From Aliagarivorans taiwanensis DSM 22990 (GTDB taxonomy: Bacteria; Pseudomonadota; Gammaproteobacteria; Enterobacterales; Celerinatantimonadaceae), in assembly GCF_000429505.1 (NCBI RefSeq), contig NZ_AUBZ01000035.1:1-54859 (forward strand): a DNA stretch of 54,859 bases, written 5' to 3'. Under the pieces are notes generated by a model. It worked only from the letters and a program-made list of their open reading frames with translations, did not search any database and had not been told where the DNA came from. Every line of letters starts with the position of its first letter. Position 1 is the stretch's first letter. A program made the translations under genes and the position numbers. Shown piece by piece: positions 11,013 through 21,772 of this stretch.

Positions 11013-12057
11013 ACCACGAACTACCATTGAGCAAACAGCTCTGCCTGAATTTGCTTACCTTTATGGCAAGCCTAAGGCTAGCGCTTCGCTAAAGCAGCAG
11101 GTTGAGGACTTCCGCGTCGATGAATTATTACCATTTGAGTTCAGCGGCGACGGCGAACATATGTTGCTACACATTGAGAAGCGCGACGCCAACACCCAAT
11201 GGGTGGCCAAGCAAATCGCCCGCGCCTTAGAGATTGCGCCGCGCGATGTTAGCTATGCGGGTCTGAAAGACCGCCATGGCGTAACGACTCAATGGTTCAG
11301 CGCCCAGCTTCCTGGCAAAGCCAATCCTGAACTGCCTGAGGAGCTGGCCGAGGGCGTAAAAATTCTCGCCACTGCGCGTCACAACAAAAAGCTCAAGCGT
11401 GGCGCGCTGTCGGGCAACAACTTCACCATTCGCCTACGTGATGTTAGCGATGTAACTGATGTGGAAGCGAGACTGGCCAAGGTTGCGCAGTCGGGCGTGC
11501 CAAACTACTTCGGTAACCAGCGCTTTGGTTTTAACGGTGGCAACATCGTGCAAGCCCGAGCCATGTTCGATGGCAAGCGCATCCGCGACCGCGATAAGCG
11601 CAGCATGTATCTAAGCGCCGCGCGCAGCGTGGTGTTTAACGCCATTATCAGCGAGCGGGTCGCCCAAGACTGCTTTGCCACTCCGCTACCCGGCGAGGTG
11701 TTTAAGTTTCGCAGCTCCAACGCCATCTTCAGTGAGCCCGAGCTCAGTGATGCGCTGTTAGCTCGCTTTAATGATCAAGAGATTGAGCTTACCGCACTGA
11801 TGGTTGGTCGCGGCGAGCTGGCGAGCCAATCTGAGGTGGCGGCTATCGAGCAGGCCGTGATGGAGCGCTACCAAGACTTGGTAGATGGCTTGGCGAAGGC
11901 TGGCCTTAAAATGGAACGTCGGGCACTGGCGCTCTATCCTCAAAATTTGGCGTGGCAGTGGCAGGAGCAAGACTTGGTCGTCAGTTTCTTCTTGCCGGCG
12001 GGTTGTTTTGCCACCTCGGTATTACGTGAGTTAGCTATCTGTGAGGAATCTCGATGA
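11005..12057 (+). CDS. truD: tRNA pseudouridine(13) synthase TruD
   Basis: The 350-residue enzyme isomerises U13 of tRNA-Glu. The catalytic Asp lies in [16 protein letters not shown] near residue 80. Other family stretches are [33 protein letters not shown] and [15 protein letters not shown]. The start overlaps ispF and the stop overlaps surE (ATGA), placing it inside a tightly coupled operon. Confidence 0.96.
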   Translation: MTEPRTTIEQTALPEFAYLYGKPKASASLKQQVEDFRVDELLPFEFSGDGEHMLLHIEKRDANTQWVAKQIARALEIAPRDVSYAGLKDRHGVTTQWFSAQLPGKANPELPEELAEGVKILATARHNKKLKRGALSGNNFTIRLRDVSDVTDVEARLAKVAQSGVPNYFGNQRFGFNGGNIVQARAMFDGKRIRDRDKRSMYLSAARSVVFNAIISERVAQDCFATPLPGEVFKFRSSNAIFSEPELSDALLARFNDQEIELTALMVGRGELASQSEVAAIEQAVMERYQDLVDGLAKAGLKMERRALALYPQNLAWQWQEQDLVVSFFLPAGCFATSVLRELAICEESR

Positions 12058-12809
12058 CGCTACTGGTTAGCAACGATGATGGAATTCACGCTCCAGGCAT
12101 TCAGGTACTGGCTCAGCACTTAAGTAAACTGGGCGAGGTGTTAGTGGTGGCACCTGACCGAAACTGTAGCGGAGCCAGCAGTTCGCTGACCTTGGAAAAT
12201 CCGCTAAGAATCAATCGTCTGGCGGAAAACCAAGTGTTGGTTAAGGGCACGCCCACCGATTGTGTGCACTTGGCCCTGAACCAGCTCGTGGCTGACTTGC
12301 CTGAGTTTGTGATAGCTGGTATTAATGCTGGAGCTAATTTAGGGGACGATGTGCTCTACTCGGGGACTGTCGCAGCGGCAATGGAAGGAAGGAACCTTGG
12401 CTTGCCTGCTATCGCAGTGTCACTGGCCAGTAAGCAATGCCTTCACTACGATACGGCGGCAAGGGTCACCGTAGACATCGTCGGTCAGCTTCGTCGCCAA
12501 GGTCTACCTAGCAATCAGATCCTGAATGTTAATGTGCCCGATCTGCCGTTTGAGCAGTTAAAGGGGATCAGGGTAACGCGCTTAGGGGCTCGCCACCGCG
12601 CAGAGAAGATGATCAAGGAACTCGACCCGCGAGGCCAAGAAGTGTTTTGGCTCGGTCCTCCGGGCGAGAAGCAGGACGCAGGCGAGGGCACCGATTTCGA
12701 TGCCGTTGCCAAGGGCTATGTTTCGATTACACCGATTAGCATCGATATGACCGCCTACTCGTTAATGAGCAGCCTGGAGGAATGGCTGCAGCACTGGGAG
12801 AACGACTAA
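12054..12809 (+). CDS. surE: 5'/3'-nucleotidase SurE
   Basis: The 251-residue metal-dependent phosphatase acts on nucleoside monophosphates and short polyphosphate. The metal site is in [14 protein letters not shown] at the N-terminus, with [27 protein letters not shown] and ADLG-type [16 protein letters not shown] further on. The pcm start follows its stop directly, a classic stationary-phase operon arrangement leading to nlpD and rpoS. Confidence 0.96.
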   Translation: MTLLVSNDDGIHAPGIQVLAQHLSKLGEVLVVAPDRNCSGASSSLTLENPLRINRLAENQVLVKGTPTDCVHLALNQLVADLPEFVIAGINAGANLGDDVLYSGTVAAAMEGRNLGLPAIAVSLASKQCLHYDTAARVTVDIVGQLRRQGLPSNQILNVNVPDLPFEQLKGIRVTRLGARHRAEKMIKELDPRGQEVFWLGPPGEKQDAGEGTDFDAVAKGYVSITPISIDMTAYSLMSSLEEWLQHWEND

Positions 12810-13445
12810 ATGTATCTAGGGGAAAGCCCTAACAGCCTTCGACTGACTCAGGCCTTGCAACAACATGGGATTAGCCATAGCGGTGTATTGCAGGCGATGG
12901 CACGACTCCCACGTGAAGCCTTTCTTGATGAGGCCTTAGCGCATCAGGCTTGGGACAACACTGCGTTGCCGATTGGTCAAGGACAGACCTTAAGCCAACC
13001 CTATATCGTTGCCCGAATGACTGAGATCCTGATGCAATCCAATCCTAAGCGAGTGTTGGAGATTGGCACTGGCTCGGGTTACCAAACCGCGGTGCTGGCC
13101 CAGTTGGTGGAGCAGGTTTATTCGGTAGAGCGGATCAAGACCTTACAGTTTCAGGCTAAGCGCCGCTTGAAGCGCCTAGATCTGCACAATGTCTTCACCA
13201 AGCACGGTGACGGTTGGCAGGGCTGGGATGCAAAAGCCCCGTTTGACGCCATCATTGTGACCGCGGCGGCTGCTCATTTACCGATGAAGCTCGTGGAGCA
13301 GCTGGCCGATGGCGGCAAGATGGTGATTCCTATTGGTGAGCAACAGCAGACACTGCAACTGATTACCCGCAATGGTGACAAATATCAGCAGCAAGCAGTT
13401 GAGGCGGTTCGCTTCGTTCCCTTAGTTAATGGAGAGTTGGCCTAG
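12810..13445 (+). CDS. pcm: Protein-L-isoaspartate O-methyltransferase
   Basis: The 211-residue repair enzyme transfers a methyl group from SAM to isoaspartyl residues of damaged proteins. The SAM-binding loop is [18 protein letters not shown]. Upstream are [21 protein letters not shown] and [13 protein letters not shown], which match the family, and the post-motif is [10 protein letters not shown]. Length matches E. coli Pcm within three residues. It starts on the base after the surE stop. Confidence 0.96.
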   Translation: MYLGESPNSLRLTQALQQHGISHSGVLQAMARLPREAFLDEALAHQAWDNTALPIGQGQTLSQPYIVARMTEILMQSNPKRVLEIGTGSGYQTAVLAQLVEQVYSVERIKTLQFQAKRRLKRLDLHNVFTKHGDGWQGWDAKAPFDAIIVTAAAAHLPMKLVEQLADGGKMVIPIGEQQQTLQLITRNGDKYQQQAVEAVRFVPLVNGELA

Positions 13446-13485
13446 TCGTCCTATGAGTAGTGCGCTGCGAGCTGTTGAGTTATTG

Positions 13486-14322
13486 ATGCGGCGATGGTTT
13501 ATCGTGCTAGGTGGTTGTTTGCTGGTTGTTGCCTGTTCGGGCGGCGATCGGGCCCCTGCACCGGTAACACAGGCTGGCGCTTACACCGCGGAATCGCGTG
13601 GTTCGATTAACTCTCGCGATTACACCGTCCAGCGTGGTGAAACTCTTTACTCGATTGCATGGCGTGCCGGTGTCGACTTCAAGCAGCTTGCCAGCTGGAA
13701 CGGCATCAAGCCGCCATATACTATTTTCGAAAGCCAAAAAATTAAACTTCGCCAAACTGAGACAAAGGTCACAACTCCTCCTGTAGTCGCCACCAAGCCC
13801 CGTCCTACAAAGGCTCCAGTTGCTACGCAGAGTCAAAATCCGCGCAACAATCAAGTTACAACTGTTAATAATACGTCAAAAAAGCTTGAATCAACGTCAA
13901 CAACGGAATACGCTGAAACCTCTGTTACCGCGGATCTACCTAAGAAAAGGGTTTCAGGCATTACCTGGAATTGGCCGACAAAAGGGCGAGTTGTTAGAGG
14001 TTTCTCTGCGTCAGCCAACGGTAATAAAGGACTCGATATAACAGGTAGTCACGGTCAGAAAGTTGTAGCAGCTGCATCTGGCAGAGTGGTATATGCGGGA
14101 AGCGCGCTACGGGGTTACGGCAAACTCATTATTGTCAAACACAATGACGATTTCCTCAGTGCCTATGCTCACAATAGCCGACTGAGGGTCAGTGAAAAAC
14201 AACAGGTGGAAGCCGGTCAGCATATCGCTGACATGGGCGATACGGGAACTACTGATACCCGTCTGCATTTCGAGATTCGTCTCAAAGGGCAGTCCGTCGA
14301 CCCAAGGCGCTATCTACCATAA
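13486..14322 (+). CDS. nlpD: Murein hydrolase activator NlpD, lipoprotein
   Basis: This is an outer-membrane lipoprotein that activates the amidase AmiC during cell separation. From ATG 13486 the protein has 278 residues and opens with a lipoprotein signal whose lipobox is LVVAC. A LysM domain (YTVQRGETLYSIAWRAG) spans about residues 45-95, then a Thr/Ser-rich linker, then an M23 domain from about 180. In the M23 domain the first metal His is missing (GLDITGSHGQKV), so it is a degenerate, activating LytM fold. In-frame starts at 13429 and 13453 would lengthen the signal N-region or overlap pcm and cannot be excluded. The region also usually contains the main rpoS promoter. Confidence 0.9.
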   Translation: MRRWFIVLGGCLLVVACSGGDRAPAPVTQAGAYTAESRGSINSRDYTVQRGETLYSIAWRAGVDFKQLASWNGIKPPYTIFESQKIKLRQTETKVTTPPVVATKPRPTKAPVATQSQNPRNNQVTTVNNTSKKLESTSTTEYAETSVTADLPKKRVSGITWNWPTKGRVVRGFSASANGNKGLDITGSHGQKVVAAASGRVVYAGSALRGYGKLIIVKHNDDFLSAYAHNSRLRVSEKQQVEAGQHIADMGDTGTTDTRLHFEIRLKGQSVDPRRYLP

Positions 14323-14367
14323 CAGGCCAGCAGATAGTTACGCTGACCTGACTAAGGGAGGCAAGCT

Positions 14368-15345
14368 ATGTCCGAAAGTAACACCGTGAAGCTCCAAAGT
14401 GTCAACCTAGACGAAACCAACAACGTTCAAGAGTTAGACGAACTTGCCGCAAGGGAAGCGGAAAGTGAAACGGAGGAAGTGGTTCAAACGGAGAGTGTCG
14501 ACAGCGGCAAAAGCTTAGATGCGACCCAGTTATACCTTGGTGAAATTGGTTTTTCTCCACTTCTCACCGCAGAGGAAGAAGTCTTGTTTGCCCGCCGCGC
14601 CTTGCGTGGTGACGAAGCTGCTCGCAAACGTATGATTGAGAGTAACTTACGTCTGGTTGTTAAGATAGCGCGACGCTACAACAACCGTGGCCTGGCGCTG
14701 TTAGACCTGATCGAAGAAGGCAACCTCGGACTTATCCGTGCCGTTGAGAAGTTCGATCCTGAGAGAGGCTTCCGTTTTTCGACTTACGCGACTTGGTGGA
14801 ACCGTCAAACCATTGAACGGGCCATCATGAACCAAACCCGTACCATTCGCCTACCGATTCATGTCGTCAAAGAGCTGAACGTTTACTTGCGTACTGCGCG
14901 TGAGTTAGCACACAGCCTTGACCATGAGCCTACTGCTGAAGAGATTGCTGAAAAACTCGATAAGCCAGTGGAAGATGTGACCAAGATGTTACGACTGAAC
15001 GAGCGCATCTCTTCGGTTGACACGCCAATTGGTGGTGACAACGACAAAGCGCTACTCGACATCATCTCCGATGATAAAGAGCGTGGCCCTGAGCACCGCA
15101 CCCAAGACGATGATATGAAGAGCAGCATTGTTTCTTGGTTGGGCGAGCTTAACAGCAAGCAGCGTGAAGTGTTAGCACGACGCTTTGGTTTACTGGGCTA
15201 TGAAGCCTCTACCTTGGAAGATGTTGGCCGTGAGATTGGCCTGACCCGCGAGCGGGTAAGACAGATCCAAGTTGAAGCGCTGCGCCGTCTGCGAGACATC
15301 CTGCAACAGCAGAATCTGTCCATCGACTCGTTATTCAAGGTGTAA
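14368..15345 (+). CDS. rpoS: RNA polymerase sigma factor RpoS
   Basis: The 325-residue stationary-phase sigma factor. Region 1.2 starts at [20 protein letters not shown], region 2 contains [36 protein letters not shown] and [15 protein letters not shown], and region 4 ends with [19 protein letters not shown]. Length is close to the E. coli protein. A strong ribosome-binding site, AAGGGAGG, lies just upstream of the start. The gene after rpoS is not mutS, which differs from several related genera. Confidence 0.97.
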   Translation: MSESNTVKLQSVNLDETNNVQELDELAAREAESETEEVVQTESVDSGKSLDATQLYLGEIGFSPLLTAEEEVLFARRALRGDEAARKRMIESNLRLVVKIARRYNNRGLALLDLIEEGNLGLIRAVEKFDPERGFRFSTYATWWNRQTIERAIMNQTRTIRLPIHVVKELNVYLRTARELAHSLDHEPTAEEIAEKLDKPVEDVTKMLRLNERISSVDTPIGGDNDKALLDIISDDKERGPEHRTQDDDMKSSIVSWLGELNSKQREVLARRFGLLGYEASTLEDVGREIGLTRERVRQIQVEALRRLRDILQQQNLSIDSLFKV

Positions 15346-15360
15346 GATAAATCTTGTTCA

Positions 15361-15390
15361 AAAAGCCAGCCTGATCAGGCTGGCTTTTTT
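15361..15390. terminator. Bidirectional terminator between rpoS and the convergent gene
   Basis: A perfect palindrome GCCAGCCTGATCAGGCTGGC is flanked by AAAA on the left and TTTTTT on the right, so it can end transcription from both sides. The stop codon of the minus-strand gene (15375-15377) lies inside the stem. Confidence 0.92.
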
Positions 15391-15851
15391 AGTTGTGCTC
15401 CCAACCATCGCCGGGTCTGCTGGCAATAATCCAAATAGGCTTGACCAAAGCTCTCTTCGAGAAAACTCTCCTCAGGCAGAATTTGAAAACGCTGAATATA
15501 GGCGATAAACCCAACCACCATTAGTGTTCCTGCCAAGCTGGCCAGGGCAACGCACTCTGCCACTAAGAGTATCGCCAATGCCAAATACATCGCATTGCGG
15601 CTATAACGGTAGGGGCCTCGGGTTACCAGTGCGGAGGTCTCCTTTAGTTTGTGTGGATTGATTGTGGTTCGTGCGCGGCGAAAGTAATAGAGTGCGGCCA
15701 GCGCCCAAGCCATGGCGCTTGTTGCTAACAGCACTGCGATGCCGAGATTAGTTAGACCTGCCGGGGAAGAAGAGGGCGCCAGCGCATAGATGCTGGCACC
15801 GCTGATAAGCCATATCAAAGGCGGGGGCAGAAGTAACTCTAGTCTGTGCAA
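15375..15851 (-). CDS. Isoprenylcysteine carboxyl methyltransferase-like membrane protein
   Basis: The 158-residue protein has four to five hydrophobic helices and the ICMT/PEMT-family core, TRGPYRYSRNAMYLA near residue 83 and PEESFLEESFGQAYLDY near the C-terminus. In this family the C-terminal half binds SAM and a lipid-like substrate; the bacterial substrate is generally unknown. Its last codons are in the shared terminator stem. It is divergent from nothing and sits between rpoS and a chemoreceptor gene. Family assignment is good, function open. Confidence 0.75.
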   Translation of the reverse strand: MHRLELLLPPPLIWLISGASIYALAPSSSPAGLTNLGIAVLLATSAMAWALAALYYFRRARTTINPHKLKETSALVTRGPYRYSRNAMYLALAILLVAECVALASLAGTLMVVGFIAYIQRFQILPEESFLEESFGQAYLDYCQQTRRWLGAQLKKPA

Positions 15852-15883
15852 TCTTGCCCCTCCCTTGGCCGCTTGATGGCGGG

Positions 15884-17620
15884 CTAGTTCATACGGAACA
15901 CCGCGAGATCTTTCACCAGTTGTTCGCGAAGTTCAGCCAGTTGGCTGGCGGTGCTTTGAGTCGAGCTTACATTATTCTCCACCTCGTGGGTGATCTCTTG
16001 CAAGGTGGTAATGTTCTTGGCGATCTCGTTGCTGGCAATGCTCTGCTGGTTCGCCGCAGTGGCAATGCTGGTATTCAGGTGATTAATATCGACGATCACC
16101 TGAGTCATCTCCTCCAAGCTTTGCTTACTTTGGATGTTGCTTTCGTTAGAGGACTCGCAGGTAGTCTTGGCCACCGACATCGCCTGAGTCACCGCAGTGA
16201 TACCGCCTTGCAGGTTGTCCAGTTTCTCATTGATACCTTGGGTGCTGGTCTGGGTTTGATCGGCCAGATTGCGCACCTCTTCAGCCACCACTGAGAATCC
16301 GCGGCCATGGTCCCCGGCGCGCGCTGCTTCGATGGCGGCGTTAAGTGCTAGCAGGTTGGTTTGCTCAGCCAGCTTATCGATGGCGCCCAAGGCCATCACA
16401 ATGCTGTTGATATCATTGCCCAGGCTTTCGACGGCCTGCTCGACTTGCACAACCTCGTTCATCAGCTGGGTGACGCTAGAACTCGACTGCGCGACTAACT
16501 GTTGGCAGAAGTCGATACGGTCGGTGCTCTGCTCGGTCAGGCTGGCTGCATCTTGGGTGGTTTGCGCGACAGTATCGGCGGTATGACTCATCTCTTGAAC
16601 CGCGCTAACAGCTTGCTCGCAGACCGAGCCTTGCTGATTAACCAGCTGTAGGTTGTTGTTCGCGCGTTCACTGATTTTGTCACTGCTATCACCGAGGGCG
16701 CTGGCTGAGTTAGATATCTTGCCAAAGATACCCTGCAGATTAAGCGTGAACTGGTTGATGGCGTGAGCTATCTCGCCGAGGTCACCTTTGGCGCCGTCAT
16801 CGAGGCGTTTGCTCAGGTCGATATCGCCGCTGGAGAACTCGGTGACTCGCGCGTTTAGCGCCTTAATGGGTCGATAACAAAGGCGGGCAATTAATAAAGT
16901 GAGGATGACGATAACCACACCAACAATTAACAGGCATAGCGTAATCGAGCGATTAAGCGCGTTGGCCTGAGCCTTCAGCTGCTGCATATTGACATAGCCC
17001 TGCAAACTCCAGGTTTGGCCGGATAGATCAATATCTTGCTGAAGCGGAGTTTGATCCGCTATTGGCTCGCCAGCGAGTACGGTGCCATCGGGGGCGAGCA
17101 GTGCGAAACTGGCAAGTTGCGAGCTGCTGGAGTCGACCAGTTGGCGGACCGAGCTGAGGTCGAGGAAGATAACATCGCCGCGACCAGACGATCCCGGGAT
17201 GGCTACTGGCAGACGTGGGTTGTCTTGCTGGTAGTCGATGGCGCCCAGCCCAATACTCTGACCTGCGCCTTCAAGTAGCTGCAGAATGTTTTGGCTGATT
17301 TGCTCATCGTTCACCGTGCCTTGTGCGCCAAACACCATACCTTGGATGACCCGATAGATGTTGGCGAAGCCGGTCTTGTTCTGCAGGTTCTCAGGGGTGT
17401 CGGAGCTGGTATCCATGACATCGGCGACCAGTACCTGCTGACTAATATTTTGTTGAACTTGCTCCCCCAATAGCTGCATTGATTGCTCGATACTGTTCAG
17501 CTCGCTGCGCTGTAGGTAATCACTGATGAAGTAGCGAACGGCGAAGAAACTGACCAAGGTGGTGGTAACAACAATACAGAGAAAGAGGGCGGTAATTTGC
17601 TGCTTAAACGACAGTTGCAT
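15884..17620 (-). CDS. Methyl-accepting chemotaxis protein
   Basis: The 578-residue receptor has a first membrane helix at about 11-30, a periplasmic sensor region of about 190 residues, a second helix near 225-246 ([18 protein letters not shown]), a HAMP domain, and a long cytoplasmic coiled coil. The signalling tip is readable as [20 protein letters not shown] and [19 protein letters not shown]. The C-terminus (LAVFRMN) lacks a CheR-tethering NWETF-type pentapeptide. The ligand is unknown. The gene stands alone, with AAGGA before the start; it lies near the mgl operon, but a role in galactose taxis is only a guess. Confidence 0.92.
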   Translation of the reverse strand: MQLSFKQQITALFLCIVVTTTLVSFFAVRYFISDYLQRSELNSIEQSMQLLGEQVQQNISQQVLVADVMDTSSDTPENLQNKTGFANIYRVIQGMVFGAQGTVNDEQISQNILQLLEGAGQSIGLGAIDYQQDNPRLPVAIPGSSGRGDVIFLDLSSVRQLVDSSSSQLASFALLAPDGTVLAGEPIADQTPLQQDIDLSGQTWSLQGYVNMQQLKAQANALNRSITLCLLIVGVVIVILTLLIARLCYRPIKALNARVTEFSSGDIDLSKRLDDGAKGDLGEIAHAINQFTLNLQGIFGKISNSASALGDSSDKISERANNNLQLVNQQGSVCEQAVSAVQEMSHTADTVAQTTQDAASLTEQSTDRIDFCQQLVAQSSSSVTQLMNEVVQVEQAVESLGNDINSIVMALGAIDKLAEQTNLLALNAAIEAARAGDHGRGFSVVAEEVRNLADQTQTSTQGINEKLDNLQGGITAVTQAMSVAKTTCESSNESNIQSKQSLEEMTQVIVDINHLNTSIATAANQQSIASNEIAKNITTLQEITHEVENNVSSTQSTASQLAELREQLVKDLAVFRMN

Positions 17621-17772
17621 AACGATTCCTTGTACTTAAACGACTTGCTCCCGCTCTTGTTGGCGGTTGTCTACAACGGAACTACGGTTGCTATATTTTG
17701 TGATACTAATTAACTATATGAATGACTTGGTGTTTATTGCTTAACCCGCATCACATTTCTGAGTGGCTAAGC

Positions 17773-17799
17773 GAAAAAAAGCGGCCACTAAGGGCCGCT
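17773..17799 (-). terminator. Rho-independent terminator after mglC
   Basis: On the minus strand AGCGGCC (17799-17793) pairs with GGCCGCT (17786-17780) across a 6-nt loop and is followed by a run of seven T. It lies about 17 bp beyond the mglC stop and would end the mglBAC transcript. Confidence 0.92.
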
Positions 17800-17815
17800 A
17801 AACGTTCGCTAAGGA

Positions 17816-18850
17816 TTATTTCTTATCCGCGTATTTCATCGAGTCCAAGGCTACTGCGAAGATGATAATCGAGCCTTTGATGATGTACTGCCAGTAGGGG
17901 CTTACACCAATGTAGGTCATACCGTAGTTGATAACGGTGAAGATCAATACACCGGTAACCACGCCCGCAATACTACCCACACCACCGGCGAAGCTCACCC
18001 CACCGACCACACAGGCCGCAATGGCATCGAGCTCGTACATAAAGCCGAGGTTGTTGGTTGCACTACCGATACGGCCAGCTTCCAGCATACCGCCAAAGCC
18101 GTAGAACACACCGGAAAGTGCATAGATCTTCAGCAAAGTCACCGGCACGTTCACACCCGATACCTTGGCAGCTTCAGGGTTACCACCGATGGCAAAGATG
18201 TTCTTACCAAATACCGTCTTGTTCCATAGGATCCACATAAAGATGATGGCCCCGATGGCATAGAAGGTGAGGTAGGAGAGCCTGAATGTCCCGAAGCGGA
18301 GGAAGCCCTGGGCAAACTCAGAGAAGCGGGGGTCGAAGCCGGCAACCGGAGATGCACCAATTGAATCGAAGTACAAGGAGTTAACCCCGTATACGATAAT
18401 CATGGTACCCAAGGTGGCAATAAACGGCGTCACCTTGAGATAGGCAACGATGATGCCGTTAACCAGGCCGATAACGGCACCGATGGAGCAGACAATGATG
18501 ATGACGCCAATAATAGGTAGTTCACCCAAGTCTGGGAATACCTTGTTGACGTTGTCTACCGACTGCAACAGCGAGGCGGAAACCACCGCTGCTAAGCCAA
18601 CCTGACGACCCGCCGAAAGGTCAGTACCTTGGGTGACAATCAGACCGGCGACACCCAGTGCGATAATGATACGTACCGAGCTTTGAGTCAGAATGTTACT
18701 GAGGTTACGCAGGCTCAGGAACGAAGGCTCCTGGATGATAATCACTGCAAGTAAGATAAATAGTACTGCGTAGATCCCACCCTCTTTGAGGTAGCGTAAT
18801 CCTACGCTGCCGAGCTGTAAGCCGGGCTTAGTGTTATTCGTGTTGTCCAT
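17816..18850 (-). CDS. mglC: Galactose/methyl galactoside ABC transporter permease MglC
   Basis: The 344-residue inner-membrane permease forms the sugar channel with MglA. It has eight to ten hydrophobic segments. Family motifs are LNILTQSSVRIIIALGVAGL, VTQGTDLSAGRQVGLAA and NVPVTLLKIYALSGVFYGFG, and the last helices match RbsC/MglC-type permeases. It follows mglA by 11 bp with AAAGGACT as ribosome-binding site and is the last gene of the operon. Confidence 0.95.
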   Translation of the reverse strand: MDNTNNTKPGLQLGSVGLRYLKEGGIYAVLFILLAVIIIQEPSFLSLRNLSNILTQSSVRIIIALGVAGLIVTQGTDLSAGRQVGLAAVVSASLLQSVDNVNKVFPDLGELPIIGVIIIVCSIGAVIGLVNGIIVAYLKVTPFIATLGTMIIVYGVNSLYFDSIGASPVAGFDPRFSEFAQGFLRFGTFRLSYLTFYAIGAIIFMWILWNKTVFGKNIFAIGGNPEAAKVSGVNVPVTLLKIYALSGVFYGFGGMLEAGRIGSATNNLGFMYELDAIAACVVGGVSFAGGVGSIAGVVTGVLIFTVINYGMTYIGVSPYWQYIIKGSIIIFAVALDSMKYADKK

Positions 18851-18861
18851 GACAGAGTCCT

Positions 18862-20373
18862 TTACAGATAGCGCGACGCTAAATTGAGAATTTCGTTTTG
18901 TGTGGTCTCTTTGGTATCAACGATGCCCGCCACCTTACCGTTACTCATTACCAGAATGCGGTCGGTGATGCCTAACAGCTCAGGCATCTCTGACGAGATG
19001 ATGATGACCCCACGGTCCTTCTTAGCCAGCTCAAGAATCAGTTGGTAGATTTCATACTTCGCACCAACGTCGATGCCTCGAGTCGGTTCATCCAGCATCA
19101 ATACCTCTGGCCCGGTTAGCAGCCAGCGGCCAATAATGACTTTCTGCTGGTTACCGCCGGATAGCGAGCCAATGTTAGTGCCGTGCGATGGCGTTTTAAC
19201 GCTCATCGAGTCAATCACCCATTGGGTATCGCTCTTCATGCGCTTGTTGCTTAGCAAGCCGCTGCGTTCGCGATAGCTCTCTACATTGGCAACCAATGAG
19301 TTGAAGGTGATGTCTAGGTTGGCGTAAATACCAGTGGCCCGGCGCTCTTCGGTGACCAAGGCGAAGCCATTACGAATTGCTTCGTGAGCATCTTTGTTGG
19401 CCACTTCCTTGCCGTGGAGCTTGATACTGCCCTCACTGCGTTGGCGAATGCCAAACAGTGCTTCAACAATATCGGTACGTTTCGCGCCGACCAGACCGGC
19501 AATCCCCAACACCTCGCCCTTGCGTAGCTCGAAGTTAATGTCTTGAATGGAAGGCTGATTCAGTGCGGTGAGGTTGCTGACCTCGAGGATAGTCTCTTTC
19601 GGGACATTGGTTTTTTCAGGGAAACGCTGGGTCAGTTCACGGCCTACCATCATGGCGATGATTTGGTCCATGTCCAAGCCTTCAAGAGGCTGAGTGTTTA
19701 CCCATTGTCCATCACGCAAGATGGTGATCTCATCACAAATGGCGAAGATTTCGTCCATCTTGTGCGAGATGTAGACAATGCCACAGCCGCGCTCCTTGAG
19801 CTTACGAATAATGGTGAATAGATGATTTACTTCTTTCTCGGTCAGAGAAGAAGTCGGCTCATCCATGATGACGATCTTGGCGTTGTATGAGAAAGCCTTG
19901 GCAATCTCCACCATCTGCATTTGAGAAACCGACAGCGACTCCACTTTGGTTTTCGGGTCGATGTCGATATCAAGTTCGTCAAACACCGCCTTGGTGTCGT
20001 GATACATCTTGTCGTGATCAACGAACAAGCCTTTAAGTGGATAACGGCCCAACCAGATGTTGTCCATTACCGTGCGTTGCTTAACCTGATTGAGTTCTTG
20101 GTGAACCATCGATACGCCCGCTTCCAAGGCCTGTTTGGAAGACTGAAAATCCACAGGCTTACCGAGAAAGCGAATGTCGCCGGCGTCTTTACTGTAAATA
20201 CCAAACAAGCATTTCAGTAAGGTAGACTTACCCGCGCCGTTCTCACCCATCAAGGCATGTATCGAGTGAGGACGAACCTTTAGATTTACCTGATCTAATG
20301 CCTTTACACCCGGGAACGACTTATCGACCCCGGTCATTTCAAGCAGGTATTCGTTCTGTTTACTATCTGTCAT
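18862..20373 (-). CDS. mglA: Galactose/methyl galactoside ABC transporter ATPase MglA
   Basis: The 503-residue protein carries two ABC ATPase domains. The first has a normal Walker A ([14 protein letters not shown]), signature ([17 protein letters not shown]) and Walker B ([11 protein letters not shown]). In the second the Walker A is altered ([16 protein letters not shown]), as in other sugar-family tandem ATPases, while the signature ([17 protein letters not shown]) and [15 protein letters not shown] are intact. It energises galactose uptake with MglC and MglB. Confidence 0.95.
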   Translation of the reverse strand: MTDSKQNEYLLEMTGVDKSFPGVKALDQVNLKVRPHSIHALMGENGAGKSTLLKCLFGIYSKDAGDIRFLGKPVDFQSSKQALEAGVSMVHQELNQVKQRTVMDNIWLGRYPLKGLFVDHDKMYHDTKAVFDELDIDIDPKTKVESLSVSQMQMVEIAKAFSYNAKIVIMDEPTSSLTEKEVNHLFTIIRKLKERGCGIVYISHKMDEIFAICDEITILRDGQWVNTQPLEGLDMDQIIAMMVGRELTQRFPEKTNVPKETILEVSNLTALNQPSIQDINFELRKGEVLGIAGLVGAKRTDIVEALFGIRQRSEGSIKLHGKEVANKDAHEAIRNGFALVTEERRATGIYANLDITFNSLVANVESYRERSGLLSNKRMKSDTQWVIDSMSVKTPSHGTNIGSLSGGNQQKVIIGRWLLTGPEVLMLDEPTRGIDVGAKYEIYQLILELAKKDRGVIIISSEMPELLGITDRILVMSNGKVAGIVDTKETTQNEILNLASRYL

Positions 20374-20391
20374 GGCAAATTCCGAGAGAAA

Positions 20392-20412
20392 AAGCGGGGA
20401 GAACCCCCGCTT
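20392..20412 (-). promoter_or_regulatory. Intercistronic hairpin between mglB and mglA
   Basis: On the minus strand AAGCGGGG (20412-20405) pairs with CCCCGCTT (20399-20392) around a 5-nt loop, followed by TTTCTC. It sits in the 52-bp gap downstream of mglB. Such a stem can stabilise the mglB message or act as a partial terminator and would favour excess binding protein over the membrane subunits. Structure is seen; the role is inferred from known transporter operons. Confidence 0.7.
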
Positions 20413-20425
20413 CTTTAGGGGTGAA

Positions 20426-21397
20426 CTACTCTACGTTGCTAGCGTCCACACCCACGTAAGGAACGCGAACGATCTTCTCTTCGATTTTCCACTCGGTGCC
20501 ATCGGCTGCAGCTTTGCCGTTAGCCAGATTACGAGCCAGCTCGAAGGTCGCTTTAGCTTGGTTTTGCGCATCGTTCAATACGGTACCCGCCATGTCGCCT
20601 GACTTAACCAAAGCCAATGCTTCAGTCAGAGCATCAACACCGAATACCGGTAGGTCAGTACCCGCGGCACGTAGCGACTCGATTGCGCCCATTGCCATTG
20701 CATCGTTGTTGGCGATAACCACTTCGATCTTGCTGCCGTTTGGACCAGAAATCCATGCATCCATCTTATCTTTGGCCATGGCGGTATCCCACATGCCAGT
20801 ATCCAGATGTAGCTGCTCGGTCTCATAGCCCATATCGTTCAGGGTGCTGATAACGTAAGAGGTACGGGCTTCCGCATCTGGGTGGCCAGGCTCACCTTTC
20901 AGAAGTACAAACTGGATTTTGCCGTCGCCATTGAGATCCCAGCTTGGGTTGGCTTGCCAGTGCTTAGCAATCAACTGCCCTTGGATGATGCCAGACTCCT
21001 TAGAGTCGGTACCTACGTAGTAGGCTTTGTCGTAGCTGGCTAAGGCTTCAGCTGAAGGCTCTTTGTTGTAGAAGACAATCGGTACATCGTCCATTTTCGC
21101 TTTGTTGATCACAACTGGCGCTGCTGCTGGGTCCACCAAGTTGATCGCGAGTGCATCCACACCACGAGCTAGCATCACGTCAATCTGATCGTTCTGCATC
21201 GATTGGTTGTTTTGCGAGTCGTTCATCATGATGCGGGTGTCGCTATCAGAAGCGGCAGTAGATTCGATAGCTTGACGTACTACAGACATAAAGTTGTCAT
21301 CGTACTTGTACACGGTAAAGCCGATGGTGGTAGCCATAGCTGAACCGGCAATCGTCATCCCTGCAACAAGCGTAGCGAGCGTAGTCAGTTTTTTCAT
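20426..21397 (-). CDS. mglB: Periplasmic galactose/glucose-binding protein MglB
   Basis: The 323-residue secreted protein delivers sugar to MglAC and in enteric bacteria also to the Trg receptor. A signal peptide ([22 protein letters not shown]) precedes [15 protein letters not shown] calcium loop, DLNGDGKIQ, lies near residue 155, and sugar-contact stretches include [28 protein letters not shown] and [27 protein letters not shown] precedes the ATG. It is the first and probably most expressed gene of the operon. Confidence 0.96.
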   Translation of the reverse strand: MKKLTTLATLVAGMTIAGSAMATTIGFTVYKYDDNFMSVVRQAIESTAASDSDTRIMMNDSQNNQSMQNDQIDVMLARGVDALAINLVDPAAAPVVINKAKMDDVPIVFYNKEPSAEALASYDKAYYVGTDSKESGIIQGQLIAKHWQANPSWDLNGDGKIQFVLLKGEPGHPDAEARTSYVISTLNDMGYETEQLHLDTGMWDTAMAKDKMDAWISGPNGSKIEVVIANNDAMAMGAIESLRAAGTDLPVFGVDALTEALALVKSGDMAGTVLNDAQNQAKATFELARNLANGKAAADGTEWKIEEKIVRVPYVGVDASNVE

Positions 21398-21481
21398 TCC
21401 TATATCCTTTTATTGTCTTTGTACTTCTTTGTAGTTTGTAGGTAGGGTGCTTTGATAAGGTTTTCAGCACCAGCCAGTCGC

Positions 21482-21487
21482 AGTCTA
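21482..21487 (-). promoter_or_regulatory. Candidate -10 box of the mglBAC promoter
   Basis: TAGACT on the minus strand would place the transcription start near 21475, so that the CRP site is centred at about -41.5, the class II spacing. No separate -35 hexamer is apparent, as expected for a CRP-dependent promoter. Confidence 0.5.
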
Positions 21488-21508
21488 GGGGAAATTTATA
21501 CGCGATTA

Positions 21509-21524
21509 TGTGAGGCCATTCGCA
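21509..21524 (-). promoter_or_regulatory. Candidate CRP-cAMP site for mglBAC
   Basis: TGTGA-N6-TCGCA read on the plus strand matches the CRP consensus TGTGA-N6-TCACA with one mismatch in the right arm. It lies about 110 bp upstream of mglB and overlaps the expected -35 position. Confidence 0.65.
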
Positions 21525-21530
21525 CTACTA

Positions 21531-21545
21531 GGTAATCGTTTACAC
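21531..21545. promoter_or_regulatory. GalR/GalS-type operator upstream of mglBAC
   Basis: GGTAATCGTTTACAC contains the LacI-family dyad GTAA-n-CG-n-TTAC and agrees with the gal operator consensus. It is centred about 21 bp upstream of the CRP site, close to the spacing between CRP and the external operator of the E. coli gal promoter. The regulator gene is not in the window. Confidence 0.65.
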
Positions 21546-21772
21546 TCAGGTCACAAAATTTGGTTCAGCAATAATTTCTAACTCTGCGAGCACTTGACTA
21601 GCAGAGTGAGCCAGCTCACAAGCGGGTGAAAGGTAAACGCTATCCCTTTATAAATGGCGTCATGAATCAACTTTTTATCAAGAATCCGTGTATGAAATTT
21701 CCAGTGCAGCTATTCCCTTAACACGTTAAATAGGACTACCATGAGAGAATCTGCATAGTCCACGGAGGGTAC

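Noticed and set aside
14020-14310. NlpD M23 domain as an active endopeptidase
   Set aside because: The first metal-binding His is absent (GLDITG in place of HxGxD), fitting a non-catalytic amidase activator.
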